DNA of 64,000 bases from Bacteriovoracaceae bacterium (lineage in GTDB: Bacteria > Bdellovibrionota > Bacteriovoracia > Bacteriovoracales > Bacteriovoracaceae): positions 211,808 through 275,807 of the forward strand of contig JAEUWD010000048.1 in NCBI GenBank assembly GCA_016786485.1, read 5' to 3'. Position 1 is the stretch's first letter; every line of letters starts with the position of its first letter. This document shows positions 8,192-15,398 of the stretch, piece after piece. The notes under the pieces were generated by a model. That model was not told the DNA's origin. It was given only the letters and a program-made list of their open reading frames with translations, and ran no database searches. A program made the position numbers and the translations under genes.

Positions 8192-9043
8192 ATGGGATTA
8201 AGGATTAACACCAACGTCTCCTCGATCAACGCACAAAGAAATTTGCGTTCGACGAGATTAGACTTAGACAAGACTTTGGAGCGTCTAGCTTCAGGTAGTC
8301 GTATTAACCGCGCAGGTGACGACGCCGCCGGTCTCGCTATCTCAGAAAATTTAAGAGCACAGATCAGAGGTCTGAAGCAAGCTCAGAGAAACGCTGAAGA
8401 TGGTATTTCATTAGTACAAATCGCTGAAGGTGGTTTGGCCGAATCTTCAAACATCTTGATCAGATTGCGCGAACTTGCAGTACAAGCCGCTTCTGATACT
8501 ATCGGACCAACTGAACGTAAGTTCTTAAACGTTGAATTCGAACAGTTAACTCAAGAGATTGACAGAATTGCAAACGCGACAGAATTTAACCGCGTTCCAT
8601 TATTAAACGGAACTGGTGCCGTTTTTGATATTCAAATCGGAACTAGAAATGACCCTATAAATGACCGTTTAACGTTCGATGCATCAAGCGCTGACGTTAA
8701 CGTAGCAGCTTTAGGTCTAAACCTAGCTTCAGTTGCGGACAAAATTTCTGCACAGAACTCACTAGCAGCTATCGACCAAGCAATTGTTTCGATTTCAGCT
8801 ATCAGAGCGGACTTCGGGGCCATGCAGAACAGATTACAATCGACAATTAACAACGTTGCTATCAGCGTAGAAAACTTATCAGCTGCGAACTCTCGTGTTC
8901 GTGACACTGATGTGGCTGAAGCGACAAGTGAATTGACGAAAAATAACATTTTAATGAACGCAGGTACATCAGTACTCGCTCAAGCTAACGTTACTACCAA
9001 GAGTGCAATCGGTCTTATTCAAGCAGCGTCTAACGCAGGCTAG
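8192..9043 (+). CDS. fliC: flagellin
   Basis: 283 aa. Structural filament protein, exported by the flagellar type III system. The start is fixed by AGGAGG five bases before ATG and by the canonical N-terminus MGLRINTNVSSINAQRNL; an in-frame ATG 60 bases upstream is not used. The N-terminal D0/D1 signature (SGSRINRAGDDAAGLAISE, RGLKQAQRNAEDGISL) and C-terminal coiled coil (ENLSAANSRVRDTDVAEATSELTK split as D1/D0) are complete. The variable centre is very short, so the filament surface is minimal. The second flagellin gene follows 215 bases downstream. Confidence 0.97.
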   Translation: MGLRINTNVSSINAQRNLRSTRLDLDKTLERLASGSRINRAGDDAAGLAISENLRAQIRGLKQAQRNAEDGISLVQIAEGGLAESSNILIRLRELAVQAASDTIGPTERKFLNVEFEQLTQEIDRIANATEFNRVPLLNGTGAVFDIQIGTRNDPINDRLTFDASSADVNVAALGLNLASVADKISAQNSLAAIDQAIVSISAIRADFGAMQNRLQSTINNVAISVENLSAANSRVRDTDVAEATSELTKNNILMNAGTSVLAQANVTTKSAIGLIQAASNAG

Positions 9044-9235
9044 GAATTGGCTAGATAGTGTTCTTGATTTGTTTAGTAACATGGCGTTTTTTGTAAGTAA
9101 CCTGCAAGTTAACTATAGAAGTTAACACCATGACGTGGGTATGACGTTCATCGGGTAAGGTATTTGTTTTTTTGTAACTTATTAATAACAACTTAAGTGG
9201 ACATGAAGTCCGCTAGCTTAAACAGGAGGTTTTAT
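9044..9235 (+). promoter_or_regulatory. inter-flagellin leader with dyads and tandem repeat
   Basis: This spacer has no terminator after flagellin 1. It contains a perfect dyad GTTAACT-ATAGA-AGTTAAC (9108-9126) and two ATGACGT copies one helical turn apart (9130-9136, 9141-9147). A hairpin (9196-9202 with 9208-9214, loop ATGAA, one G-U pair) lies ten bases before the AGGAGG at 9224-9229. The dyad and repeats suggest regulator binding; the hairpin loop resembles the ATGAC loop in the flagellin 1 leader. Confidence 0.45.
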
Positions 9236-9256
9236 ATGCGTAACAACGGAGCCTAA
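9236..9256 (+). CDS. six-codon leader ORF (MRNNGA) before flagellin 2
   Basis: ATG CGT AAC AAC GGA GCC TAA, preceded by the strongest Shine-Dalgarno in the area (AGGAGG, 9224-9229, six bases upstream). Its stop is two bases before the flagellin 2 ATG. The flagellin's only candidate ribosome-binding site, GGAG, lies inside this ORF's last codons. Ribosomes would therefore load at the leader ORF and reinitiate on, or be metered onto, the flagellin gene. That it is translated is inference. Confidence 0.5.
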   Translation: MRNNGA

Positions 9257-9258
9257 AA

Positions 9259-10092
9259 ATGGGAATTAGAATTAATACAAACGTTGCTTCATTAGCAGCG
9301 CAGAGAAATTTAGGAATTACGAACAATGCTTTGAAAGATAATTTTGCCAAATTATCTTCAGGCTCAAGAATTACCAAGGCCAGCGACGATGCCGCTGGAC
9401 TAGCAATAAGTGAGAAGTTGCGTGCACAAATTAGAGGGATTAGACAAGCTAAGAGGAACGCAGAAGACGGTATCTCACTTATTCAGACAGCTGAAGGTGG
9501 ATTACAGGAAATCTCTAATATCGTTATTCGACTTAGAGAACTTGCCATCCAAGCAGCTTCTGATACGGTTGGAAACACTGAACGATCTTTCACGGATGTT
9601 GAATTTCAAAGTCTTAAAGACGAAGTTCAGCGTATCGCGATGGTCTCAGAATTCAACGGTAGAAAGTTACTTAACGGCACCGGTGGGCTGGTTGAAGTTC
9701 AAGTCGGTATCTATAATGATGCTTTTCAAGACCGACTTAAATTCGATTCCAGTGCAATCGACGCCACTTTGGAAGCCCTCGGGATCGCTGCAGAAGGGAT
9801 CTCAACCAAAGAAGGAGCACAAATATCGTTGCAAGCTTTGGACGATGCTCTGGTTAAGATTAACGGTAATAGAGCGGAGCTGGGAGCACTACAAAACAGA
9901 CTTGGTTCAATTGTTAATACTCAAGGCATTAACGATGAAAACCTTAGTGCGGCCAACTCAAGAATTCGAGATGTGGATGTTGCCACTGAAACAGCAGATT
10001 TGACTAAGAATTCGATTCTTAATCGAGCTGGTGTCTCGGTCTTAACACAGGCGAACGCATCTCCAGAGGCAGCCTTGAAATTGATCGGATAA
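9259..10092 (+). CDS. fliC: flagellin (second copy)
   Basis: 277 aa. Filament subunit paralogous to the gene upstream: the same N-terminal signature (MGIRINTNVASLAAQRNL, SDDAAGLAISEKLRAQIRG) and C-terminal D1/D0 (NENLSAANSR-like, RIRDVDVATETADLTK). It diverges in the short central region and C-terminus (ASPEAALKLIG). Tandem flagellins that are similar but not identical usually occupy different parts of the filament. Translation seems coupled to the leader ORF. The unit ends at the terminator at 10109. Confidence 0.97.
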   Translation: MGIRINTNVASLAAQRNLGITNNALKDNFAKLSSGSRITKASDDAAGLAISEKLRAQIRGIRQAKRNAEDGISLIQTAEGGLQEISNIVIRLRELAIQAASDTVGNTERSFTDVEFQSLKDEVQRIAMVSEFNGRKLLNGTGGLVEVQVGIYNDAFQDRLKFDSSAIDATLEALGIAAEGISTKEGAQISLQALDDALVKINGNRAELGALQNRLGSIVNTQGINDENLSAANSRIRDVDVATETADLTKNSILNRAGVSVLTQANASPEAALKLIG

Positions 10093-10108
10093 ACGTAAAT
10101 ACCCACGA

Positions 10109-10144
10109 AACCCTTGCTCTGAATGGAGCAAGGGTTCTTTTTTT
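10109..10144 (+). terminator. Rho-independent terminator after flagellins
   Basis: Perfect 11-bp stem AACCCTTGCTC / GAGCAAGGGTT (10109-10119, 10126-10136), loop of six, then a run of seven T. Ends the flagellin transcription unit. Confidence 0.93.
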
Positions 10145-10183
10145 CTTTATTTCCAATTTTTCCAAGAATGATAGAATCTAAGT

Positions 10184-11158
10184 ATGAAGAAAAAAACCAT
10201 CCTCATTTTTGGTGTCTCATCATTTGTTGGATCAAATTTAGCTGAGTATTTTAAGCGGGATTATCGTGTTATTGGTACCTACTTCAAGAACAAAGTTAAA
10301 ATTGATGGAGTTCTAACTTTTCCTTGTGATGTTTTAAAAAAATCTCAAATTCAAACCGCCATTTATACTTTCAGACCAGACCTTACTATTTACGCTGTTG
10401 GGCTTTCTTCGTTGGATGATTGTTATCATTATCCGAAACTAGCCGATGCGTTGAACGCGGTAGGTGTCTTTAACGTAAGTGGTTTTTCTGAAAGATACCG
10501 TTCGCGTTTTTGCTTTATTTCATCTAGTTATATTTTCCCTGGTCATAATGTGGTTTACAAAGAAAACGATACTCCGATGCCGGGAACGGTTTATGGAAAT
10601 ACTTTGGCCAGTAGTGAATTTTATGTGCAGAAATCATGTTTAAATTATCTTATTTTCCGCTGCTGCCCGCTTTATGGACGTAGTTATAATAATCATCAAT
10701 TAAATTTTTTCGAGCTACTTGAGCGCAGATATGCTGAAGGAAAAACATTAACTTGTGACAACAAAGTTTTCACCGGTCACTTGGATATTTATTATTTGTC
10801 GCGTGCGATTCAACTCGCTTTGGAAGCGGATATCCGCAATCGTTTGTTTCAATTAACTTCAAAAGACTATGGAACATATTTTAATTTTGCGAAAACTTAT
10901 GCCAAGGTTTTTGGTAAGAGTGAAGGCTCGATTCAAAAAGGTGACTGGGATTTTCCAGCTGAGAATCTACGCTATGCCATTAAGATGATTGATACTGAAA
11001 ATTATTTTTATAAAATGAATCAACAAAATCTTGAAACGACGCTTAATTTTGAAATGCCTACCATTGAAGAATCACTTAAATTCACAAAATTACGATTAGG
11101 TTCTACCAATCAAATGAAGAAGAAAAATACCAAAGCTGCGGGTGTTAGTTTTATCTAG
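10184..11158 (+). CDS. NAD(P)-binding SDR / RmlD-like epimerase family protein
   Basis: 324 aa. The N-terminal Rossmann motif is GVSSFVGSNL (residues 9-18). Extended-SDR features follow: CDVLKKSQIQTAI, VGLSSLDDCYHYP, FISSSYIFPG, and the substrate region RCCPLYGRS. The catalytic Tyr is in VYGNTLASSE, but the partner Lys of YxxxK is replaced by Leu, so classical reductase or epimerase chemistry may be lost or altered. A role in sugar-nucleotide or surface-glycan metabolism is plausible, and its position next to flagellins could hint at glycosylation; both are inference. It overlaps the convergent unknown gene by eight bases. Confidence 0.75.
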   Translation: MKKKTILIFGVSSFVGSNLAEYFKRDYRVIGTYFKNKVKIDGVLTFPCDVLKKSQIQTAIYTFRPDLTIYAVGLSSLDDCYHYPKLADALNAVGVFNVSGFSERYRSRFCFISSSYIFPGHNVVYKENDTPMPGTVYGNTLASSEFYVQKSCLNYLIFRCCPLYGRSYNNHQLNFFELLERRYAEGKTLTCDNKVFTGHLDIYYLSRAIQLALEADIRNRLFQLTSKDYGTYFNFAKTYAKVFGKSEGSIQKGDWDFPAENLRYAIKMIDTENYFYKMNQQNLETTLNFEMPTIEESLKFTKLRLGSTNQMKKKNTKAAGVSFI

Positions 11159-11678
11159 CAGAGTGTTTTATAAATTCAGTTAAGTAATGTCGAACGAGTG
11201 CTTCTTGTTTTATCGATTCACCACGGAAGCGCCATTGAACTTCACCGAAAGCCCCAACTTGAGCTTGGATTTCATGGACTGTATTAATCGAAGGTGCGTC
11301 TGAACCAAGTCGTGCTGAGAATAATCCACCAGCATTAGAAAGAAAGCCGATAGTGATCACATCATTACTTCTACGGGCCACAACCAATTTAAGGGCATTA
11401 CGGAATAACATAAAATCGTTAACGGTATTTGAAATTTTAAAAATTTTGATACTGTTGCGATTATCTTTTCCTGCGCGATATTCATTAAATTTTGAAACAT
11501 AAATTTCGAAAAACTCACGAATGTTATTCATGAATTCGATCGATGATTCTTCTAGAATTCTTTCAGGGTTTAAATGTTCGTGGAAATTAATAACCCCAGA
11601 CTCTTCCATATTGATTTCATCCATGGCCAGAGATTCGATCCAGTCAGTAGCAATTTTTTCGTATTGAGTATGTTCCAT
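11151..11678 (-). CDS. hypothetical protein, downstream of 6S RNA
   Basis: 175 aa. The frame stays open upstream to 11849, but that part reads through the proposed 6S RNA and has non-coding composition, so I start at the ATG at 11678 (MEHTQYEK). No Shine-Dalgarno is visible. The protein is acidic and soluble, with an alpha/beta-looking second half (SIKIFKIS, DVITIGFLSNAGG). I do not recognise the family. Translation could depend on a leaderless or read-through transcript from the RNA gene upstream. Confidence 0.65.
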   Translation of the reverse strand: MEHTQYEKIATDWIESLAMDEINMEESGVINFHEHLNPERILEESSIEFMNNIREFFEIYVSKFNEYRAGKDNRNSIKIFKISNTVNDFMLFRNALKLVVARRSNDVITIGFLSNAGGLFSARLGSDAPSINTVHEIQAQVGAFGEVQWRFRGESIKQEALVRHYLTEFIKHSAR

Positions 11679-11732
11679 TATTTTATTATTGAATCTGCGG
11701 GACAATATGTCTATTGGAAATCGATTGAAGAT

Positions 11733-11918
11733 GGGCCTGGTTGCTGGCTTCTTGAATTTCGCGCCCCTGTTAACCAGGTGGGCGCAATTAGTAATCACTT
11801 TAGGCTTCCTATTTATCTGCACCTTTCGGTGCCAGTTAGGCGTGCACACTATGATCAGGGACAGCTCCCGAATAGAAAATTGTAGGGCGAAATAATCAAT
11901 ACACCTACAACCAGACCC
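11733..11918 (-). ncRNA. ssrS: candidate 6S RNA
   Basis: A 186-nt rod-shaped RNA on the minus strand. The closing stem pairs GGGUCUGGUUG (11918-11908) with CAACCAGGCCC (11743-11733): 11 bp with one G-U. That pair would be a C-A mismatch on the other strand, which sets the orientation. Next come UUGA/UCAA and AUUUCGC/GCGAAAU (11899-11887 with 11762-11752). A large open centre contains GAGCUGUCCCUGAUC and GGUUAACAGGGG, like the conserved bubble of enterobacterial 6S as I remember it. UGAUCA/UGAUUA pair further in, and the tip is a GAAA-tetraloop hairpin (11817-11835). A TATAAT sits seven bases upstream. 6S RNA binds and sequesters the housekeeping RNA polymerase. Confidence 0.68.
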
Positions 11919-11925
11919 ACTATCG

Positions 11926-11931
11926 ATTATA
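11926..11931 (-). promoter_or_regulatory. -10 box of the 6S RNA candidate
   Basis: Minus-strand TATAAT, seven bases before the first base of the closing stem, exactly where a start site would fall. The -35 region (TTCGGC at 17 bases) is poor. Confidence 0.55.
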
Positions 11932-12014
11932 CAACGAGAATATGAGGGGCCGAAGTCGAAAAATAAGATAAATCAGTAACCCAATCAATTCAAAAACTTA
12001 ACGCTTTTGTAGAG

Positions 12015-12044
12015 CTGTAACTCGATGCGCAAGTGTGCTATAAT
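12015..12044 (+). promoter_or_regulatory. extended -10 promoter of the Flp/Tad operon
   Basis: TGCTATAAT (12036-12044), a perfect extended -10, with a weak -35 (CTGTAA, 18-base gap). It gives a ~107-base leader before the pilin ATG. Nothing else with a better match is visible between the 6S RNA and the pilin. From 11932 to 12014 I see no other feature. Confidence 0.55.
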
Positions 12045-12095
12045 AATGAATGATCAGGATGATGTAATGACATAAGTATTTGTTTTTACGTTTAA

Positions 12096-12145
12096 AAGGA
12101 AAGATTCCTTAAGTTTTATACCCTTACGTACGAGAAGTATAAAAC
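12096..12145 (+). promoter_or_regulatory. two hairpins in the Flp pilin leader
   Basis: AAGGAA-AGA-TTCCTT (12096-12110) is followed by a perfect 9-bp inverted repeat GTTTTATAC / GTATAAAAC (12113-12121, 12137-12145). The ribosome-binding site AGGGGAG starts at the next base (12146) and the ATG at 12159. A 5' hairpin touching the binding site of a very abundant pilin mRNA suggests stability or translation control. No T-run, so not a terminator. Confidence 0.55.
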
Positions 12146-12158
12146 AGGGGAGTGCTGT

Positions 12159-12359
12159 ATGAAAAAGAAAATTCTCGAGTTCCTTAAAGATGAAAGCGGA
12201 CAAACATCAACAGAGTATATTCTGTTGCTAGTTATTGTTGCGATTATCGTTATGAAAATGAAGGATACATTAATTCCAAAGCTAACAGGCTTGTTGGATA
12301 CTTCATTTAACGGAATCGAAGCTTCATTACAACAAGGTCTTAACGGCGGGACTAATTAA
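12159..12359 (+). CDS. flp: Flp-type major pilin
   Basis: 66 aa. Type IVb prepilin: a short basic leader ends at Gly, followed by Q-TSTEY and a ~20-residue hydrophobic helix (ILLLVIVAIIVM), the Flp signature with Glu at +5. Cleaved and methylated by the prepilin peptidase encoded downstream, then assembled into the Tad pilus fibre. It has its own promoter and structured leader, and the 111-base gap after it fits the usual excess expression over the rest of the operon. Confidence 0.93.
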   Translation: MKKKILEFLKDESGQTSTEYILLLVIVAIIVMKMKDTLIPKLTGLLDTSFNGIEASLQQGLNGGTN

Positions 12360-12470
12360 TCCGTAATTAGCTTTTTTAGGCTAAGTTAATCCAAATCAAA
12401 TATACCTTACTTTCAGTAGGCAATATTTTCCTTTTATCTATTGTTGCACCAACAAGTTTAAAATAGAGTC

Positions 12471-12689
12471 ATGAGATCTATTGTAAAATCCGCGAGCGGT
12501 CAGGCGCTTTTAGAATACGTGCTAGTGCTCGTTTTCATTACCTCGACTGGATATCTTTTCTTGGGGAAATTCACCCAGTTTGTTTCCAGCTCAGTTGGTA
12601 ATCTCAATCATATTTTATCCATTAATTTAAAAACTGGTGTGTGCGAAACAGAATGCTATTTTAAGGGATATAAGAATGAAAATAATTAA
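12471..12689 (+). CDS. second Flp-like prepilin
   Basis: 72 aa with the processing motif SG-QALLEY and a hydrophobic helix. The tail is longer than in the major pilin and contains two Cys (CETEC), which could form a disulfide in a minor pilin. Overlaps the prepilin peptidase gene by 14 bases. Likely minor pilin or alternative fibre subunit. Confidence 0.8.
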   Translation: MRSIVKSASGQALLEYVLVLVFITSTGYLFLGKFTQFVSSSVGNLNHILSINLKTGVCETECYFKGYKNENN

Positions 12690-13200
12690 TCCTGAAACTA
12701 ACAGCATTCTTTATTTTTTCTTGCTGGCCGAATTAATTTGGATTTCTCTTCTAGATATCAAAACTCAAAAAATTAAAAATTATTGGTCCATTTTAAACAT
12801 AGCTGTTTTTTTCTTTTTGATTGTTTTTGCTAGCGAAACTTACCCTCTGAAGATTGCTATGTTTTATTATTCGTTTGGTTTTTTATTCGTCGGGTTTCTG
12901 CTCTTCTTGATAAAAATTATGGGGGCTGGTGATATTAAATATCTTTTCTCGTTTTTCCTCATTTTGCCCTTAGGAATTCATCAAGATATGTTTAATCGCC
13001 TTATTGTTTTCACCGGCATCTGTGCCTTCGTTTTTTTGACTTTCAATTTGGTCAAAAACTACAAAATTTTATTCTCGGCCTTAAAAGAAAAAAAATATGG
13101 ATTGATCAAAAATTGTTTTGGAACAAAGTTTGCGTTTTCACCAGTTATTTTGATTACGTGGATATGGTTTGGAGTAGATAGTGGTAAATTTGGTTTCTAA
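12676..13200 (+). CDS. cpaA: prepilin peptidase, CpaA/TadV family
   Basis: 174 aa from the ATG at 12676, chosen over an upstream in-frame ATG that lies inside the preceding pilin gene. A24 aspartic protease of the inner membrane with about five or six helices. The two catalytic aspartates lie in LLDIKTQKIKN and in MGAGDIKYLF (the GxGD motif). It cleaves the Gly-Gln bond of the Flp pilins and the TadE-like pseudopilins encoded around it. The 3' end overlaps the next pilin gene. Confidence 0.9.
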   Translation: MKIINPETNSILYFFLLAELIWISLLDIKTQKIKNYWSILNIAVFFFLIVFASETYPLKIAMFYYSFGFLFVGFLLFLIKIMGAGDIKYLFSFFLILPLGIHQDMFNRLIVFTGICAFVFLTFNLVKNYKILFSALKEKKYGLIKNCFGTKFAFSPVILITWIWFGVDSGKFGF

Positions 13201-13486
13201 TTCGAAAGGCCAGTCACTGGTTGAATATATTCTTTTGATGGTACTGGTGAGTATAGTCTTCACCGTTATTATTAATAGCCAAATTATGACTAATCTCTTG
13301 AGTGATAATGGAAGTCTTATTCAAAATACAAAATCGACGATTGAATTTAATTATCGTCATGGCCACTCTGGATTCGATGCACTCGGCTCTGGTACTAATA
13401 CCACGGATTACAATGCTGCTAATCACGCTAGTTACTCGCTCAGTAACGGAACGTACTTCTTCGCACCGGCAGAGGCGTATCCATGA
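13181..13486 (+). CDS. pseudopilin-like protein of the Tad locus
   Basis: 101 aa, GTG start with GGAG ten bases upstream. N-terminal motif KG-QSLVEY is followed by a hydrophobic helix (ILLMVLVSIVFTVII) as in type IVb prepilins. The tail of ~60 residues is rich in Ser, Asn, Gly and Tyr and low in Lys. Its ATGA stop/start overlap with the next gene indicates coupling. Likely minor pilin. Confidence 0.8.
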   Translation: MVNLVSNSKGQSLVEYILLMVLVSIVFTVIINSQIMTNLLSDNGSLIQNTKSTIEFNYRHGHSGFDALGSGTNTTDYNAANHASYSLSNGTYFFAPAEAYP

Positions 13487-14022
13487 TAACAAATAATAAA
13501 GGCCAATCCAGTATTGAATTTATTCTGATGTTTACGGTGACCTTCACTTTGGTTTTTTTATGGATTGTCCAAGCTTATAATTTGGGCGTTGGTTACCTCG
13601 CTCATTACGCTAACTTTATGGCGAGTCGAACTTACCTCACGCATGATACAGGTAGTATGAACACACGTGGGGCGGTTAGCGCGATATTAACGGATTCTCA
13701 GAATGAAGCTCGCAGAGTGTATGAAAAATATCATCTCGAACTTTTTGTCAAAGGTTCATCCCAGTTTTCAGTTAATGCGCCCCTGACCGATGTTTTAACT
13801 GAATATGTTGGAACTTTTGTGGATTTCGATCAGCCCTTTTCATTTATTAAATTTATTGGAGGCAATACACGGATAAACCTAAGAACAGAATCATTTCTGG
13901 GAAAAGAATCTCCCCGTGCAGAATGCAAACAGCAAATTTGCCAAGCCATGTTTGGGCAAGATTGTGATGGGATCAATGCTTCCTTGCAAAGTCATATTAC
14001 CGCTTTTGATGATGGATGTTGA
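13483..14022 (+). CDS. tadE: TadE-like pseudopilin
   Basis: 179 aa. Motif KG-QSSIEF and an N-terminal hydrophobic helix, followed by YLAHYANFMASRTYLTHD, typical of TadE/TadF proteins with an aromatic/alanine-rich segment after the helix. The periplasmic domain ends with Cys-rich ECKQQICQ and CDG segments. TadE-like pseudopilins prime or modify pilus assembly. Overlaps both neighbours. Confidence 0.8.
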   Translation: MITNNKGQSSIEFILMFTVTFTLVFLWIVQAYNLGVGYLAHYANFMASRTYLTHDTGSMNTRGAVSAILTDSQNEARRVYEKYHLELFVKGSSQFSVNAPLTDVLTEYVGTFVDFDQPFSFIKFIGGNTRINLRTESFLGKESPRAECKQQICQAMFGQDCDGINASLQSHITAFDDGC

Positions 14023-14501
14023 AAATGAAAAATGAGAAAGGACAATCACTATTTGAATTTGTTTTTTTTCTACCTGTGTTTATTATTTGCTTTTTAGTAC
14101 TAACGGGATTGGGAAGTGCCATCAACGGTTCTATCAATCAACAAAAAATTACGCGTGGTTATTTTTTTATTCGTAATAAAAACAACTCGAACCTTCCTCG
14201 TCCTGTCAATGCGAGTGCTACCACATGGACAAAATTTGGTATGTTTTACGTTGGTTACAAAATAAATCAATTCTCTGGGACGAGCGATCAACCCGAAGCT
14301 GCTTGTTATAAGATTAACCTACCTTTTGCCTCAACTTTTTCTGATACAGATTGTTCAAATCCTTATAGCACTCTCACAACCGACTTCGTTCGCGTTTATA
14401 CTGTCTTTGGACTCTGTGGCGCCACTTACGAGCGTAATGGTCAGGATGTGCGACCCAGTTCCAATTCCTGGAATCGCGAAGCTTGTCTACTTATTGACTA
14501 G
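14016..14501 (+). CDS. TadE/TadF-like pseudopilin
   Basis: 161 aa. Processing motif EKG-QSLFEF followed by a hydrophobic helix (VFFLPVFIICFLVL). The periplasmic part has several Cys (EAACYK, DCSN, GLCGA, EACL) and a conserved-looking ITRGYFF stretch after the helix. An ATG at 14025 is an alternative start. The last of five pilin-like genes; the operon then has an 81-base gap containing a perfect palindrome. Confidence 0.78.
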   Translation: MLKMKNEKGQSLFEFVFFLPVFIICFLVLTGLGSAINGSINQQKITRGYFFIRNKNNSNLPRPVNASATTWTKFGMFYVGYKINQFSGTSDQPEAACYKINLPFASTFSDTDCSNPYSTLTTDFVRVYTVFGLCGATYERNGQDVRPSSNSWNREACLLID

Positions 14502-14528
14502 GGACATTTTTCCCCTTCAGTACCTGTG

Positions 14529-14548
14529 AATTTTAACATGTTAAAATT
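14529..14548. repeat. perfect 20-bp palindrome inside the Tad operon
   Basis: AATTTTAACA followed by its exact reverse complement, in the only sizeable gap between the pilin genes and cpaB. No T-run follows. Candidate operator or mRNA-processing hairpin separating pilins from machinery. Confidence 0.6.
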
Positions 14549-14582
14549 TAAGTTGTGAATATTCTATGAAAAGTGAGTAGTT

Positions 14583-15398
14583 ATGAATAGACGTGCATTT
14601 ACTTTAAGTTTGGTCATCGCAGGGATTGCGATGTTTATGGTTTACTCTTACATCAAAGGTAAAGAAGCTGAATATGTAAAATCATATGGGCAATCAGTCG
14701 CCGTTGTTGTCGCGCAAGCGGATGTAAAAGAATTGGAATTACTTGATGACAGAAAAGTAATGGTCGTCAACGTTCCAGAAAAATTTGTGCAACCTGGAGC
14801 TCTTCGAAATATTTCTGAAATTGATAACATGTATGCGGCCGTTCCCATTCTTAAAGGCGAACAAATTACTAAAACGCGCGTGACTCATCCAGGTGGTAGA
14901 ACTGGTCTAGCCAGTCAGGTTGCTGTTGGTAAAAGAGCGATCTCCATTCGTGTTTCTGATGAAACCGCTGTCGCAAAATTAATTAAACCAGGTGACCGTG
15001 TGGATCTGGTGGCTTTGATTGATTATGCTGGTGGTAAAAAAGATATGATTAAAGTGAAGACAGTTTTACAAGATGTGCTTGTGCTTTCAACTGGTCTGAA
15101 AGTGACAAATGCGATTCCACTTATTGCTGAAAAAACGGATGCTGGTTATCAAACACGAAACCTAAATAGTTATACCGGTTTCAGCACCATCACTCTGGAA
15201 CTTACTCCATTCGAAGTTCAGAAAGTTATTTTCCTCGATTCCTTAGGCGGGAACGTGAGACTTAGTTTAAGAAACAATGACGATAAAACAATTGAAAGAA
15301 TAAGTGTGACGAAAATTTTTGATGTCTTAGGCGAAGATGCCCCAGAAGCCAAATCGTATTTTGCCGAACAAAATGCGCGAACCCAAGGACGAAGATGA
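14583..15398 (+). CDS. cpaB: Flp pilus assembly protein CpaB/RcpC
   Basis: 271 aa. One N-terminal membrane helix (AFTLSLVIAGIAMFMVYSYI), then an SAF domain (SVAVVVAQADVKELELLDD, VPILKGEQITKTRV) and the RcpC core (AISIRVSDETAVAKLIKPGDRVDLVA). CpaB spans the periplasm next to the secretin. The stop overlaps the cpaC start (ATGA). Confidence 0.93.
   Translation: MNRRAFTLSLVIAGIAMFMVYSYIKGKEAEYVKSYGQSVAVVVAQADVKELELLDDRKVMVVNVPEKFVQPGALRNISEIDNMYAAVPILKGEQITKTRVTHPGGRTGLASQVAVGKRAISIRVSDETAVAKLIKPGDRVDLVALIDYAGGKKDMIKVKTVLQDVLVLSTGLKVTNAIPLIAEKTDAGYQTRNLNSYTGFSTITLELTPFEVQKVIFLDSLGGNVRLSLRNNDDKTIERISVTKIFDVLGEDAPEAKSYFAEQNARTQGRR

Noticed and set aside
11574..11895. Open frames on both strands across the 6S region
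   Set aside because: They run through a strongly paired RNA, have no ribosome-binding site and odd composition; the RNA explains the region better.
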